A DNA stretch of 64,000 nucleotides. Origin: Rubrivivax sp. (GTDB lineage Bacteria > Pseudomonadota > Gammaproteobacteria > Burkholderiales > Burkholderiaceae_C). The notes beneath the pieces are model-generated. The model did not search any database. It was not told the origin of the DNA and saw nothing but the letters and a program-made list of their open reading frames with translations. Each line of letters opens with the position of its first letter. Positions within the stretch are counted from its first letter, which is position 1. Shown piece after piece: positions 54,675 through 62,402 of the stretch. Both the position numbers and the translations under genes were made by a program. The DNA lies in the NCBI GenBank assembly GCA_030653385.1, contig JAURZM010000063.1:1-64000 (forward strand), given 5' to 3'.

Positions 54675-55264
54675 GCCGCTTCAGCATGGAACGCTTCGAG
54701 TACCTCTGGCTCAAGCTTCAGGCCATCGTTCTGCTTGTGTTGGGTCGCAACGCGGCGGCGCTGGCGGTGTTCGACCGAATGGTCGCGCGTTGGTCAGACG
54801 ACGTGTACGCGCTGGCCAGCCGCGCTCACCTGCAGACGCAGGCCAATCGACTGACCGAAGCGCTGGCCGATTCCAGCCGTCTGGTGGTGCTGCGTGCCGA
54901 CCATGCGGCCACCTGGTTCAACCACGGCTTCATGCTCGAAGCCGCCGAGCGCCTGGACGAAGCCCGTGCCGCCTTCGAGCGTGCCACTGAACTGGGCCCC
55001 AAGCTGGACCGCGCCTGGTACGGCCTGGGCATGGTGCTGATTCGCCTGCATCGCTATGACGAAGCCGTGACGGCCTTGAAACGCAACACCGATCTGCAGC
55101 CGATGAGCCCTTACGGCTGGTACCAGCTGGCGCGGGTCCATGTCGACCGCCACCAGCCTGACGAGGCGGTGAAGATCATCCGCCACTTGAAGGGCTTCGA
55201 GCCGAAGGTAGCGGCGCAGCTCGAACGCGAAACGGGTTTGTTGGCGGGGACGGTTGCGCCTTGA
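54671..55264 (+). CDS. Tetratricopeptide repeat protein, unknown partner
   Basis: A 197-residue protein with a hydrophobic N-terminal helix (about 14-24) and four TPR-like units, e.g. ATWFNHGFMLEAAERLDEA and RAWYGLGMVLIRLHRYDEA. ATG 54671 overlaps the upstream stop (ATGA); ATG 54665 is an in-frame alternative. It probably acts as a scaffold for the adjacent membrane protein, by inference from coupling only. About 107 bp separate it from the transporter genes. Confidence 0.78.
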   Translation: MSRFSMERFEYLWLKLQAIVLLVLGRNAAALAVFDRMVARWSDDVYALASRAHLQTQANRLTEALADSSRLVVLRADHAATWFNHGFMLEAAERLDEARAAFERATELGPKLDRAWYGLGMVLIRLHRYDEAVTALKRNTDLQPMSPYGWYQLARVHVDRHQPDEAVKIIRHLKGFEPKVAAQLERETGLLAGTVAP

Positions 55265-55371
55265 GCGCAGCCCACACCGCGAAAGGTTTTTGGGGTGCTG
55301 CCAATCAACCGGCGGCGGGGTGTATGGAGAACAGGCCCGTCTAGGGCTCACTGAAGAAAGAGGTGACCGCA

Positions 55372-55629
55372 ATGAAGGTGAGTGAGAACCACCAACGCTA
55401 CTGGCAGAAGAACCTGAGGATCACCGCGATCCTCATGGCGATCTGGTTTGTGGTGACGTTTGTCGTGAGCTACTTCGCCCGCGACCTGAACTTCAACTTT
55501 TTTGGCTGGCCGTTCAGCTTCTGGATGGGTGCCCAAGGGTCCTTGATCATTTATGTGGCGATCATCGCGTTCTACGCGCACTACATGAACAAGCTGGACA
55601 TCGAACACGGCGTGGCCGAGGAGGAATGA
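55372..55629 (+). CDS. DUF4212 membrane protein, small partner of a sodium:solute symporter
   Basis: An 85-residue protein with two membrane segments (ITAILMAIWFVVTFVVSYF and the WMGAQGSLIIYVAIIAFY region) and NHQRYWQKNLR at the N-terminus, the DUF4212 pattern. Such genes regularly precede symporters of the VC_2705 type; here the two are one base apart. It is probably an accessory subunit. ATG 55372 has AAGAGG at proper spacing and is preferred to GTG 55363. Confidence 0.85.
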   Translation: MKVSENHQRYWQKNLRITAILMAIWFVVTFVVSYFARDLNFNFFGWPFSFWMGAQGSLIIYVAIIAFYAHYMNKLDIEHGVAEEE

Positions 55630-55630
55630 C

Positions 55631-57757
55631 ATGTCAGGCTTGAGCTTTGAACCCCAAGCGGGTGTCTCCAACAAAGAGGCCAATGCGGCCTTCAAGAAGG
55701 GGCTGAACAAAATTTACGGTTGGTACACCGGGGGCTTCCTGGCCTTCGTGGTCGTGCTGGCCATTGCCGAACAGATGGGCTTGTCGCGCGCCGCGATCGG
55801 CCTGGTGTTCCTGTTTGCCACCGTGGCGCTGTATGCCGGCATCGGCATCATGAGCCGCACCAACGACGCGGCTGAATACTACGTTGCCGGCCGTCGTGTG
55901 CCAGCCATCTACAACGGCATGGCCACCGGCGCCGACTGGATGAGCGCGGCGTCGTTCATCGCCATGGCCGGTACGTTGTACCTCACGGGTTACGGCGGCC
56001 TGGCTTTCATCATGGGCTGGACTGGCGGTTACTGCCTGGTGGCGCTGTTCCTGGCGCCCTACCTGCGCAAGTTCGGGCAGTTCACGATTCCCGACTTCCT
56101 GGGTGCACGTTATGAAGGCAACCTGCCGCGTTTCATCGGCATCCTGGCGGCCATCCTGTGTTCCTTCGTCTACGTGGTGGCGCAGATCTACGGTGTCGGA
56201 CTGATCACCACGCGTCTGTCGGGGCTGGCCTTCGAGATTGGCATCTTCGTCGGTCTGGGTGGCATTCTGGTGTGTTCATTCCTGGGCGGCATGCGTGCGG
56301 TCACGTGGACGCAGGTGGCGCAGTACATCATCCTGATCATTGCCTACATGATCCCGGTGGTGTGGCTGTCGGTGAAGCAGACGGGCGTGCCGATTCCTCA
56401 AGCGGTGTACGGCTACCAGCTCGAGAAGGTGACGGCGAAGGAAGCGCAGCTGATCGCCGACCCGAAGGAAAGGGAAGTCATCGCCATCTTCAAACAGCAG
56501 TCGGACACGCTGGCCGCCAAGCTGAAGGACGTGCCGACGGCCCTGGCTGCCGACAAGGCCGCTGCTGCCAAGAAGGTCGAAGACCTGAAGGCCGCCAACG
56601 CACCTTTGGCTGAAGTGCAAGCTGCAGAGAAGGCCATGGCCGCTGTGCCCGCCGACGACGCCGCTGCCAGGAAAGCCTGGACCGCCGCCAAGGCAGCTGC
56701 CGACGGCCGTGCCAGGCCTTTGGCTGGCATGCCACGCCACGCCGCGCAGTACGCCGGCAACCCGGATGGCGACGCTGCAGCGCAGAAGACCTTCAACGAA
56801 TCGCGTCGCAACTTCCTGGCCCTGGTGTTCTGCCTGATGGTGGGTACGGCCGCACTGCCGCACATCCTGATGCGCTACTACACCACGCCGTCGGTGAAGG
56901 ACGCACGTGCTTCGGTGACCTGGTCGCTGTTCTTCATCTTCCTGCTGTACTTCACGGCGCCCGCTCTGGCGGTGCTGGTGAAGTACGAGGTGTTCAACGT
57001 GCTGGTGGGTACACCGTTCGACCAGTTGCCAGGCTGGGTCTCGGCCTGGACCCGGGTCGACCCGGGCCTGCTGTCGGTGGCCGACATCAACGGCGACGGC
57101 ATCTTCCAGCTGGGTGAAATGCGCATCGGTGGCGACATCATCGTGCTGGCTGCACCTGAAATCGCCGGCCTGCCGTATGTGGTGTCAGGCATGGTGGCTG
57201 CGGGTGGTCTGGCTGCCGCGCTGTCCACCGCCGACGGCCTGCTGCTGACGATTGCCAACGCGCTGTCGCACGACCTGTACTACAAGATGATCGACCCCAA
57301 TGCGCCCACCGCGCGTCGCGTGATGATCTCCAAGGTGCTGCTGCTGGTGGTGGCGCTGGCTGCCGCTTCGGTGGCGGCGCAGAAGCCGGCTGACATCCTG
57401 TTCCTGGTGTCTGCAGCCTTCTCGTTTGCCGCAGCTGCGTTTTTCCCGGCGCTGACCCTGGGCATCTTCTGGAAGCGGGCCAACAAGTGGGGCGCGGTGC
57501 TGGGCATGATTTCCGGCCTGGGCATCACGTTCTACTACATGGTGATGAACCAGGTCTGGCTGCGTGGAGTGTTTGGCATCACCTCGCCGGTGGACTTGTG
57601 GTTCGGCATCCTGCCGATCTCGGCCGGCATCTTCGGCGTGCCGTTGGGCTTTGCGGTGATCATCATCGTGAGCCTGCTGACACCTGCTCCTTCTGCCGAC
57701 ACGCAGGAACTGGTGGAGCACGTGCGCTACCCCAACCTGGTGCCGAGCAAGTCCTGA
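55631..57757 (+). CDS. Sodium:solute symporter, VC_2705-like (probable organic-acid uptake)
   Basis: SSS-family transporter of 708 residues. Family signatures include DAAEYYVAGRRVPAIYNGMA and GADWMSAASFIAMAG, with about 13 predicted membrane helices. Two parts are unusual. Residues about 255-388 form an Ala/Lys/Glu-rich, likely coiled-coil insert between helices. Residues 485-496 (DINGDGIFQLGE) match an EF-hand calcium loop. Relatives of this subfamily are annotated as acetate-type transporters, but substrate cannot be read from sequence. The pairing with DUF4212 upstream and the cNMP/CBS/DUF294 gene downstream supports a regulated uptake system. It ends in an intrinsic terminator. Confidence 0.9.
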   Translation: MSGLSFEPQAGVSNKEANAAFKKGLNKIYGWYTGGFLAFVVVLAIAEQMGLSRAAIGLVFLFATVALYAGIGIMSRTNDAAEYYVAGRRVPAIYNGMATGADWMSAASFIAMAGTLYLTGYGGLAFIMGWTGGYCLVALFLAPYLRKFGQFTIPDFLGARYEGNLPRFIGILAAILCSFVYVVAQIYGVGLITTRLSGLAFEIGIFVGLGGILVCSFLGGMRAVTWTQVAQYIILIIAYMIPVVWLSVKQTGVPIPQAVYGYQLEKVTAKEAQLIADPKEREVIAIFKQQSDTLAAKLKDVPTALAADKAAAAKKVEDLKAANAPLAEVQAAEKAMAAVPADDAAARKAWTAAKAAADGRARPLAGMPRHAAQYAGNPDGDAAAQKTFNESRRNFLALVFCLMVGTAALPHILMRYYTTPSVKDARASVTWSLFFIFLLYFTAPALAVLVKYEVFNVLVGTPFDQLPGWVSAWTRVDPGLLSVADINGDGIFQLGEMRIGGDIIVLAAPEIAGLPYVVSGMVAAGGLAAALSTADGLLLTIANALSHDLYYKMIDPNAPTARRVMISKVLLLVVALAAASVAAQKPADILFLVSAAFSFAAAAFFPALTLGIFWKRANKWGAVLGMISGLGITFYYMVMNQVWLRGVFGITSPVDLWFGILPISAGIFGVPLGFAVIIIVSLLTPAPSADTQELVEHVRYPNLVPSKS

Positions 57758-57778
57758 TCGGGGCTTCCCTGTGCTGAA

Positions 57779-57811
57779 GGGCCGCGCCGCAAGGTGCGGC
57801 CCCTTTTTTTT
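57779..57811 (+). terminator. Intrinsic terminator after the symporter gene
   Basis: Stem GGGCCGC/GCGGCCC with a ten-base loop, followed after one C by eight T. Confidence 0.88.
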
Positions 57812-57835
57812 GGTTGGCCGGCACACAGCGCGCGC

Positions 57836-57849
57836 TTGATCCAGGTCAG
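57836..57849. promoter_or_regulatory. Possible FNR/Anr-type box upstream of the DUF294 gene
   Basis: TTGATCCAGGTCAG matches the TTGAT-N4-ATCAA consensus at eight of ten positions. A possible -10 element, TACGAT, lies at 57893-57898, placing the box centre about 62 bases upstream of the expected transcription start. Confidence 0.3.
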
Positions 57850-57930
57850 TCACCGGTGCTGCCCAGAAGTACCCTGGCAGGCCTTGCCGGCCTACGATCA
57901 GCGGTATCACAACGCACAGGCGTGGCCCCG

Positions 57931-59856
57931 ATGACCGAACCCGAAGCACGCAGTTCGCCGTCCAGCAGCCTCATCGGCAACCTGAGCGTCGAGCTCACGC
58001 GTGTGCTGCCTTTTTCGCGCATGCGTGAACAGGACGTGGCGGCTTTTGTCTCCGCCGCCACGCAGCTGTATTTCGCGCCGGGCGAAGTGGTGCTGGACCC
58101 GTCCAGCGGTCAGGTGAACGCACTCTTGTGCATCCGCCAGGGCAGTGTCACCGGCCGCAAGGGCCTGGCCGACACCCTGTCGGACACGGCGGGGCAATTC
58201 GAGTACGTGGCCGGGGACCTCTTTCCGGTGGGCGCGCTGCTGGCAGGGCGGCCCGTGACCGCCACCTACACCGCCAACGAAGACACTTTCTGCCTGCAGG
58301 TGCCGGCTGAGCGGGTGCAGCAGCTGGCCGAAGTCAGTCCGCCTTTTGCCGACTTCCTGAACCGCCGCGTGGCTCACATGCTCGACCTGTCACGGCGCGC
58401 GGTGCAGGCCAGCTGGTCTTCGCAGGCGCTGGCTGAACAGTCACTGGAAAAGAGCCTGGGTCAGTTGCCGCCGCGGCAGCCGCTGGTGTGTGATGCCGGC
58501 ACACCGCTGCGCGATGCCTTGCAGCAGATGCATGACCGCCGGGTCGGTTCGATGCTGGTGGTGGACACCTTGGGTGCACCGCAAGGCATCCTGACGCGGC
58601 ACGACATCCTGGGCCGTGTGACCTTGCCACAGTTGCCGCTGCACACACCCATTGGCCAGGTCATGAGCCGTCCGGTGCACAGCCTGACGGTGGACCACAC
58701 GCTGCAGGACGCGGCGCTGCTGATGTCGCAGCACGGCCTGCGCCATGTACCGGTCACGCAGGCCGGGCGGGCGGTCAACATCGTTTCCGAACGCGACCTG
58801 TTTGCGCTGCAGCGGCTGTCGCTCAAGCAGCTGGGCAGCGGCATCCGCGCGGCGCAGGACCTGGCCAGCCTGAAGCTGCTGGCCGCTGGCATCCGCGACT
58901 TTGCACGCAGCCTGCTGGGCCAGGGTGTGCAGGCGCGGCAACTGACCGAACTCATCAGCCACCTGAACGACCTGCTCACCGCACGCCTGCTGCACCTGGT
59001 GGCACTGCGCCGGGGCGCCGACCTGTCAAAGGCCTGCTGGGTGGCCTTCGGGTCCGAAGGCCGCAGCGAACAGACAGTGGCCACCGACCAGGACAACGGC
59101 CTGGTCTTCGACAGCCAGCAGCCGGATGTCGACCGTGCGGCCTGGATGGCGCTGGGCGCCGAAGTCAACGACGCGCTGGATGCCTGTGGCTACCCGCTGT
59201 GCAAAGGCGGCGTGATGGCGCGCAACGCCGACTGCTGCCTGACGACGCAGGAATGGGGCGGGCGCTTTGCGCAGTGGGTCGAACACGGTGCGCCCGAAGA
59301 CCTGCTCAAGGCCAGCATCTATTTCGATCTGCGTCCGCTGCACGGCAACGTGGCGCTGGTGCAGCCGCTGCAGGAACTGCTGGCGAACATGCCGGCGCGT
59401 GTGCCGCGTTTTGTCAAGCAGATGGCCGATAACGCGCTGCAACACGGCCCACCGCTGAACTGGCGTGGCGCGCTGGACACCCGCGACGAAGGTGGCCGGG
59501 CCTGGCTGGACCTGAAGCTGCAGGGCACGGCCCTGTTTGTCGATGCCGCGCGCCTGTATGCGCTGGCGCATGGCCTGCCGGCGCTGAGCACCCGGGCGCG
59601 GCTCGAAGCGGCGGCGCCGTTGATGCGGGTGGCGCCGCAGGAAGGCCAGGCCTGGATCGCCGGCTTCGAGTTTCTGCAGATGCTGCGTCTGCAAGTGCAG
59701 TTGCGCGGCACCGACACGGCCAATGACGTGGTTGAAGCCAACCCCAACCTGATCGACGTCAACACGCTCAACGACATCGACCGCCGCATGCTCAAGGAAA
59801 CCATGCGCATGGCGCGTGCGCTGCAGCAGCGCATCGAACTGGACTACCGGCGTTGA
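57931..59856 (+). CDS. cNMP-binding / CBS / DUF294 putative nucleotidyltransferase
   Basis: A 641-residue cytosolic signalling protein. In order it has a cyclic-nucleotide-binding-like domain (about 20-130), two CBS domains (about 184-231 and 246-296), a helical linker, a GlnD-like nucleotidyltransferase domain with FGSEGRSEQ at 373-381 followed by TVATDQDN, and a DUF294 C-terminal domain. The motif residues look intact, so catalysis is possible. Proteins of this type are often encoded next to VC_2705-like symporters and are presumed to regulate them; the target is unproven. ATG 57931 gives MTEPEARSS. The exonuclease gene follows after 13 bases. Confidence 0.88.
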   Translation: MTEPEARSSPSSSLIGNLSVELTRVLPFSRMREQDVAAFVSAATQLYFAPGEVVLDPSSGQVNALLCIRQGSVTGRKGLADTLSDTAGQFEYVAGDLFPVGALLAGRPVTATYTANEDTFCLQVPAERVQQLAEVSPPFADFLNRRVAHMLDLSRRAVQASWSSQALAEQSLEKSLGQLPPRQPLVCDAGTPLRDALQQMHDRRVGSMLVVDTLGAPQGILTRHDILGRVTLPQLPLHTPIGQVMSRPVHSLTVDHTLQDAALLMSQHGLRHVPVTQAGRAVNIVSERDLFALQRLSLKQLGSGIRAAQDLASLKLLAAGIRDFARSLLGQGVQARQLTELISHLNDLLTARLLHLVALRRGADLSKACWVAFGSEGRSEQTVATDQDNGLVFDSQQPDVDRAAWMALGAEVNDALDACGYPLCKGGVMARNADCCLTTQEWGGRFAQWVEHGAPEDLLKASIYFDLRPLHGNVALVQPLQELLANMPARVPRFVKQMADNALQHGPPLNWRGALDTRDEGGRAWLDLKLQGTALFVDAARLYALAHGLPALSTRARLEAAAPLMRVAPQEGQAWIAGFEFLQMLRLQVQLRGTDTANDVVEANPNLIDVNTLNDIDRRMLKETMRMARALQQRIELDYRR

Positions 59857-59869
59857 TGCGGGGCAACAC

Positions 59870-60547
59870 ATGAGCTGGCTCGACAACTGGCTGCCCTGGC
59901 GCAAGGCGCCGCAGGCCGGTGGTGCCGAGGGCAGCGCCCGCTGGGTGGTGCTGGACGTCGAGTCCAGCGGCCTGGACGCACGCAACGACCGCCTGCTGGC
60001 CATCGCTGCCATCGTGGTGCGTGTCGACGGTGTCGCAGCGGTGAACAAGCCGCACATCGACCTTGGCGACAGCTTCGAGGTGGTGCTGCAGCAGCCGCAG
60101 ACGGTGGCCGCACCCGACCGCCAGAACATTCTGCTGCACGGCATCGGCGTCGGTGCCCAGCGGGCGGGTGTGCAGCGCAGGGAAGCCCTGCAAGGTTTCC
60201 TGGACTTCGTGGCGGACTCGCCGCTGATTGCATTCCATGCCGCCTTCGACCGCACGCTGATCGAACGCGCACTGCAATCTGAAGGCCTGCCACTGCCCGC
60301 CGGCGGCTGGCTCGACCTGGAACCGCTGGCAGCCGTGCTGAAGCCGCAGGTCAAGGCCCGTTCGCTGGACGAATGGATGCAGGCCTTGTCCATCCACTGT
60401 GCCGTGCGCCACCAGGCCGCGGCCGACACCCTGGCCACGGCCGAGGTGTTGCTCAAGCTGTGGCCGGCGCTGCTGACCGAACTGCCGCAGCCCGACTTCC
60501 GCGCCACGGTGGCCCTGGCCGCCCGGCGGCGCTGGCTTGCTGGCTGA
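59870..60547 (+). CDS. DEDDh 3'-5' exonuclease (DnaQ-like)
   Basis: A 225-residue exonuclease with all five DEDDh residues visible: D29 and E31 in LDVESSG, D127 in FHAAFDRTL, H181 and D186 in RHQAAADTLAT. It resembles the exonuclease part of DNA polymerase III epsilon but is short and lacks a polymerase-binding tail. Its place behind a DUF294 gene is a recurrent arrangement. The substrate could be DNA, RNA or a nucleotide signal; nothing here decides. ATG 59870 is the best start. Confidence 0.87.
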   Translation: MSWLDNWLPWRKAPQAGGAEGSARWVVLDVESSGLDARNDRLLAIAAIVVRVDGVAAVNKPHIDLGDSFEVVLQQPQTVAAPDRQNILLHGIGVGAQRAGVQRREALQGFLDFVADSPLIAFHAAFDRTLIERALQSEGLPLPAGGWLDLEPLAAVLKPQVKARSLDEWMQALSIHCAVRHQAAADTLATAEVLLKLWPALLTELPQPDFRATVALAARRRWLAG

Positions 60548-60584
60548 GACGGCCCTTGGCCAGCCCGGTTTCGGGCCTGCCGCC

Positions 60585-60593
60585 TGCTATACT
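60585..60593 (+). promoter_or_regulatory. Putative extended -10 promoter of the rpsF operon
   Basis: TGCTATACT combines the extended TGn with a near-consensus -10 (TATACT), 125 bases before the rpsF ATG. No good -35 is seen, as is common for extended -10 promoters. Confidence 0.5.
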
Positions 60594-60718
60594 CGCGGGC
60601 TTTCCTTGCTGCACCCGTCATGTCGACGCATCGGGGCAGCTTCCACACCCGACGTTTCAGGCCCGCATTGCATGGTGCAGCGTGGCGCCGAACGCGCCGG
60701 AATCCACAAGGAGTATTC

Positions 60719-61081
60719 ATGCGTCACTATGAGATCGTTCTGCTGATCCATCCGGATCAAAGCGAACAGGTTCCGGCCATGCTGGAACGCTACAAGACCA
60801 CCGTCACCGCTGCGGGCGGCAAGGTGCACCGCGTTGAAGACTGGGGCCGGCGTCAGCTGGCCTACATGATCCAGAAGCTGGTGAAGGCACATTACCTGTG
60901 CCTGAACATCGAAGTCAGCAACGAAACGCTGACCGAGATCGAAACCGGCTTCCGCTTCAACGACGCCGTGCTGCGCCACATGACCGTGGCCAAGGCCAAG
61001 GCCGAAACCACCCCTTCCATCATGATGAAGGCGGTCGAGCGCGAAGAAGCCCGCAAGGAACGCCAGGAGGCCACGGCCTGA
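60719..61081 (+). CDS. rpsF: 30S ribosomal protein S6
   Basis: The 120 residues begin [17 protein letters not shown], the S6 hallmark, with [18 protein letters not shown]6 forms a heterodimer with S18, encoded in the same operon. AAGGAG at 60708-60713 lies five bases before ATG 60719. The leader of about 120 nt contains a GGCGC/GCGCC hairpin flanked by CCG. Confidence 0.98.
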   Translation: MRHYEIVLLIHPDQSEQVPAMLERYKTTVTAAGGKVHRVEDWGRRQLAYMIQKLVKAHYLCLNIEVSNETLTEIETGFRFNDAVLRHMTVAKAKAETTPSIMMKAVEREEARKERQEATA

Positions 61082-61127
61082 TCTTGTTGCCCTTGCCCGC
61101 CCGGGCGGCTGTTCACGAATCTGCGGC

Positions 61128-61460
61128 ATGAACCGCCTGATTCTGTCAGCCACTCTGGTGGAGCGCGCGGCGCAGCGTTACACCCCCGCCGGCTTGCCGG
61201 CCCTGGACTTGAGCCTGAAGCACGAGTCCACGGTCAGCGAAGACGGACAGCCCCGCAAGGTCTCGATGGAGATCAAGGCGTTGGCAATCGGGGCGATCAC
61301 GCAGGCGCTGATGCCGCTGGCGCTGGGAAGTGCAGGCCTCTTTGCAGGCTTCATCACCAGCACACGCAATGGGCGCGGACTGCTGTTCCACATCACGTCG
61401 GTCGAGCCAGACCCTGTGTCCGAAAGCTTGACCGGTTCATCCGGATCGAATCAGTTTTAA
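61128..61460 (+). CDS. priB: Primosomal replication protein PriB
   Basis: Single OB-fold protein used in PriA-dependent replication restart. The 110 residues (MNRLILSATLVERAAQRYTP, then GLPALDLSLKHES) match Burkholderiales PriB. Its place between rpsF and rpsR is conserved. No strong ribosome site precedes ATG 61128, suggesting lower translation than its ribosomal neighbours. Confidence 0.93.
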   Translation: MNRLILSATLVERAAQRYTPAGLPALDLSLKHESTVSEDGQPRKVSMEIKALAIGAITQALMPLALGSAGLFAGFITSTRNGRGLLFHITSVEPDPVSESLTGSSGSNQF

Positions 61461-61472
61461 GTAGGAGCTCAT

Positions 61473-61763
61473 ATGCCCCCGCCACGTGGTAAAGGTCGTT
61501 TTTCCAAAGACAAGCGCCCCAAGCGCAACAACCAATCCCTGCTGTTCCGTCGCAAGCGCTTCTGCCGCTTCACGGTGGCCGGTGTCACCGAGATCGACTA
61601 CAAGGAAATCGACACGCTGCGCGATTTCATCGGTGAAAACGGCAAGATCACGCCCGCTCGCCTGACCGGCACGCGCGCTTTTTTCCAGCGCAAGCTGACC
61701 ACCGCCATCAAGCGTGCGCGCTTCCTGGCGCTGCTGCCGTACTCTGACCAGCACAAGGTCTAA
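61473..61763 (+). CDS. rpsR: 30S ribosomal protein S18
   Basis: The 96 residues include [22 protein letters not shown] and [19 protein letters not shown], typical of S18, with a basic N-terminal extension. TAGGAG lies close upstream of ATG 61473. One cysteine is left of the zinc-binding set seen in some S18 proteins, consistent with the zinc-free form. Confidence 0.98.
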   Translation: MPPPRGKGRFSKDKRPKRNNQSLLFRRKRFCRFTVAGVTEIDYKEIDTLRDFIGENGKITPARLTGTRAFFQRKLTTAIKRARFLALLPYSDQHKV

Positions 61764-61772
61764 GGAGCCGAC

Positions 61773-62225
61773 ATGCAAATCATTCTTCTCGACAAGGTCG
61801 GCAACCTCGGCAACCTGGGCGACGTGGTCAACGTCAAGCCGGGTTACGCCCGCAACTACCTGATCCCGACCAAGCTGGCGCGCCGCGCCACCGAAGCCGC
61901 GATCAAGGAATTCGAAGGCCGCCGTGCCGACCTGGAAAAGGCCGCCCAAGCCAAGCTCGACGCTGCCAAGGCGCTGGGCGAACAACTGGCTGGCAAGACC
62001 GTGCGTGTGGTGCAAAAGGCCGGCGTCGACGGCCGCCTGTTCGGTTCGGTCACCAACAACGACGTGGCTGAAGCGTTGGTCAAGATGGGCCTGCAGATCG
62101 TCAAGTCGCAGGTGCGCATGCCCACCGGCCCGCTGAAGACCGTGGGCGAGCACCCGGTCACCGTGGCACCGCACCATGACGTGGTGGTGGAAGTCACCGT
62201 GCACGTGGTGGCCCAGGCCGACTGA
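61773..62225 (+). CDS. rplI: 50S ribosomal protein L9
   Basis: The 150 residues start [19 protein letters not shown] and [12 protein letters not shown], with the long central helix (about 41-75) and C-terminal domain of L9. AAGGAG precedes ATG 61773. A strong terminator follows 20 bases after the stop. Confidence 0.98.
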   Translation: MQIILLDKVGNLGNLGDVVNVKPGYARNYLIPTKLARRATEAAIKEFEGRRADLEKAAQAKLDAAKALGEQLAGKTVRVVQKAGVDGRLFGSVTNNDVAEALVKMGLQIVKSQVRMPTGPLKTVGEHPVTVAPHHDVVVEVTVHVVAQAD

Positions 62226-62245
62226 GCGATTTTTCTCGTTTGTTC

Positions 62246-62275
62246 AAAGGCCGGCTTTTGCCGGCCTTTGTTTTT
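62246..62275 (+). terminator. Intrinsic terminator of the rpsF-rplI operon
   Basis: Perfect ten-base stem AAAGGCCGGC/GCCGGCCTTT with a TTTT loop, followed by GTTTTTC. Confidence 0.9.
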
Positions 62276-62402
62276 CTTGTCCCCGTCATTGCACAGGCTG
62301 ACCACCCTTCATCCACAGCTTTGCCCACAGGCGCGGGGGCCGAAGGCTGAGACACTCGCAATCACTCTGGGTAGACGGCAGCAATGCCCTTAGGCTTGAA
62401 CC

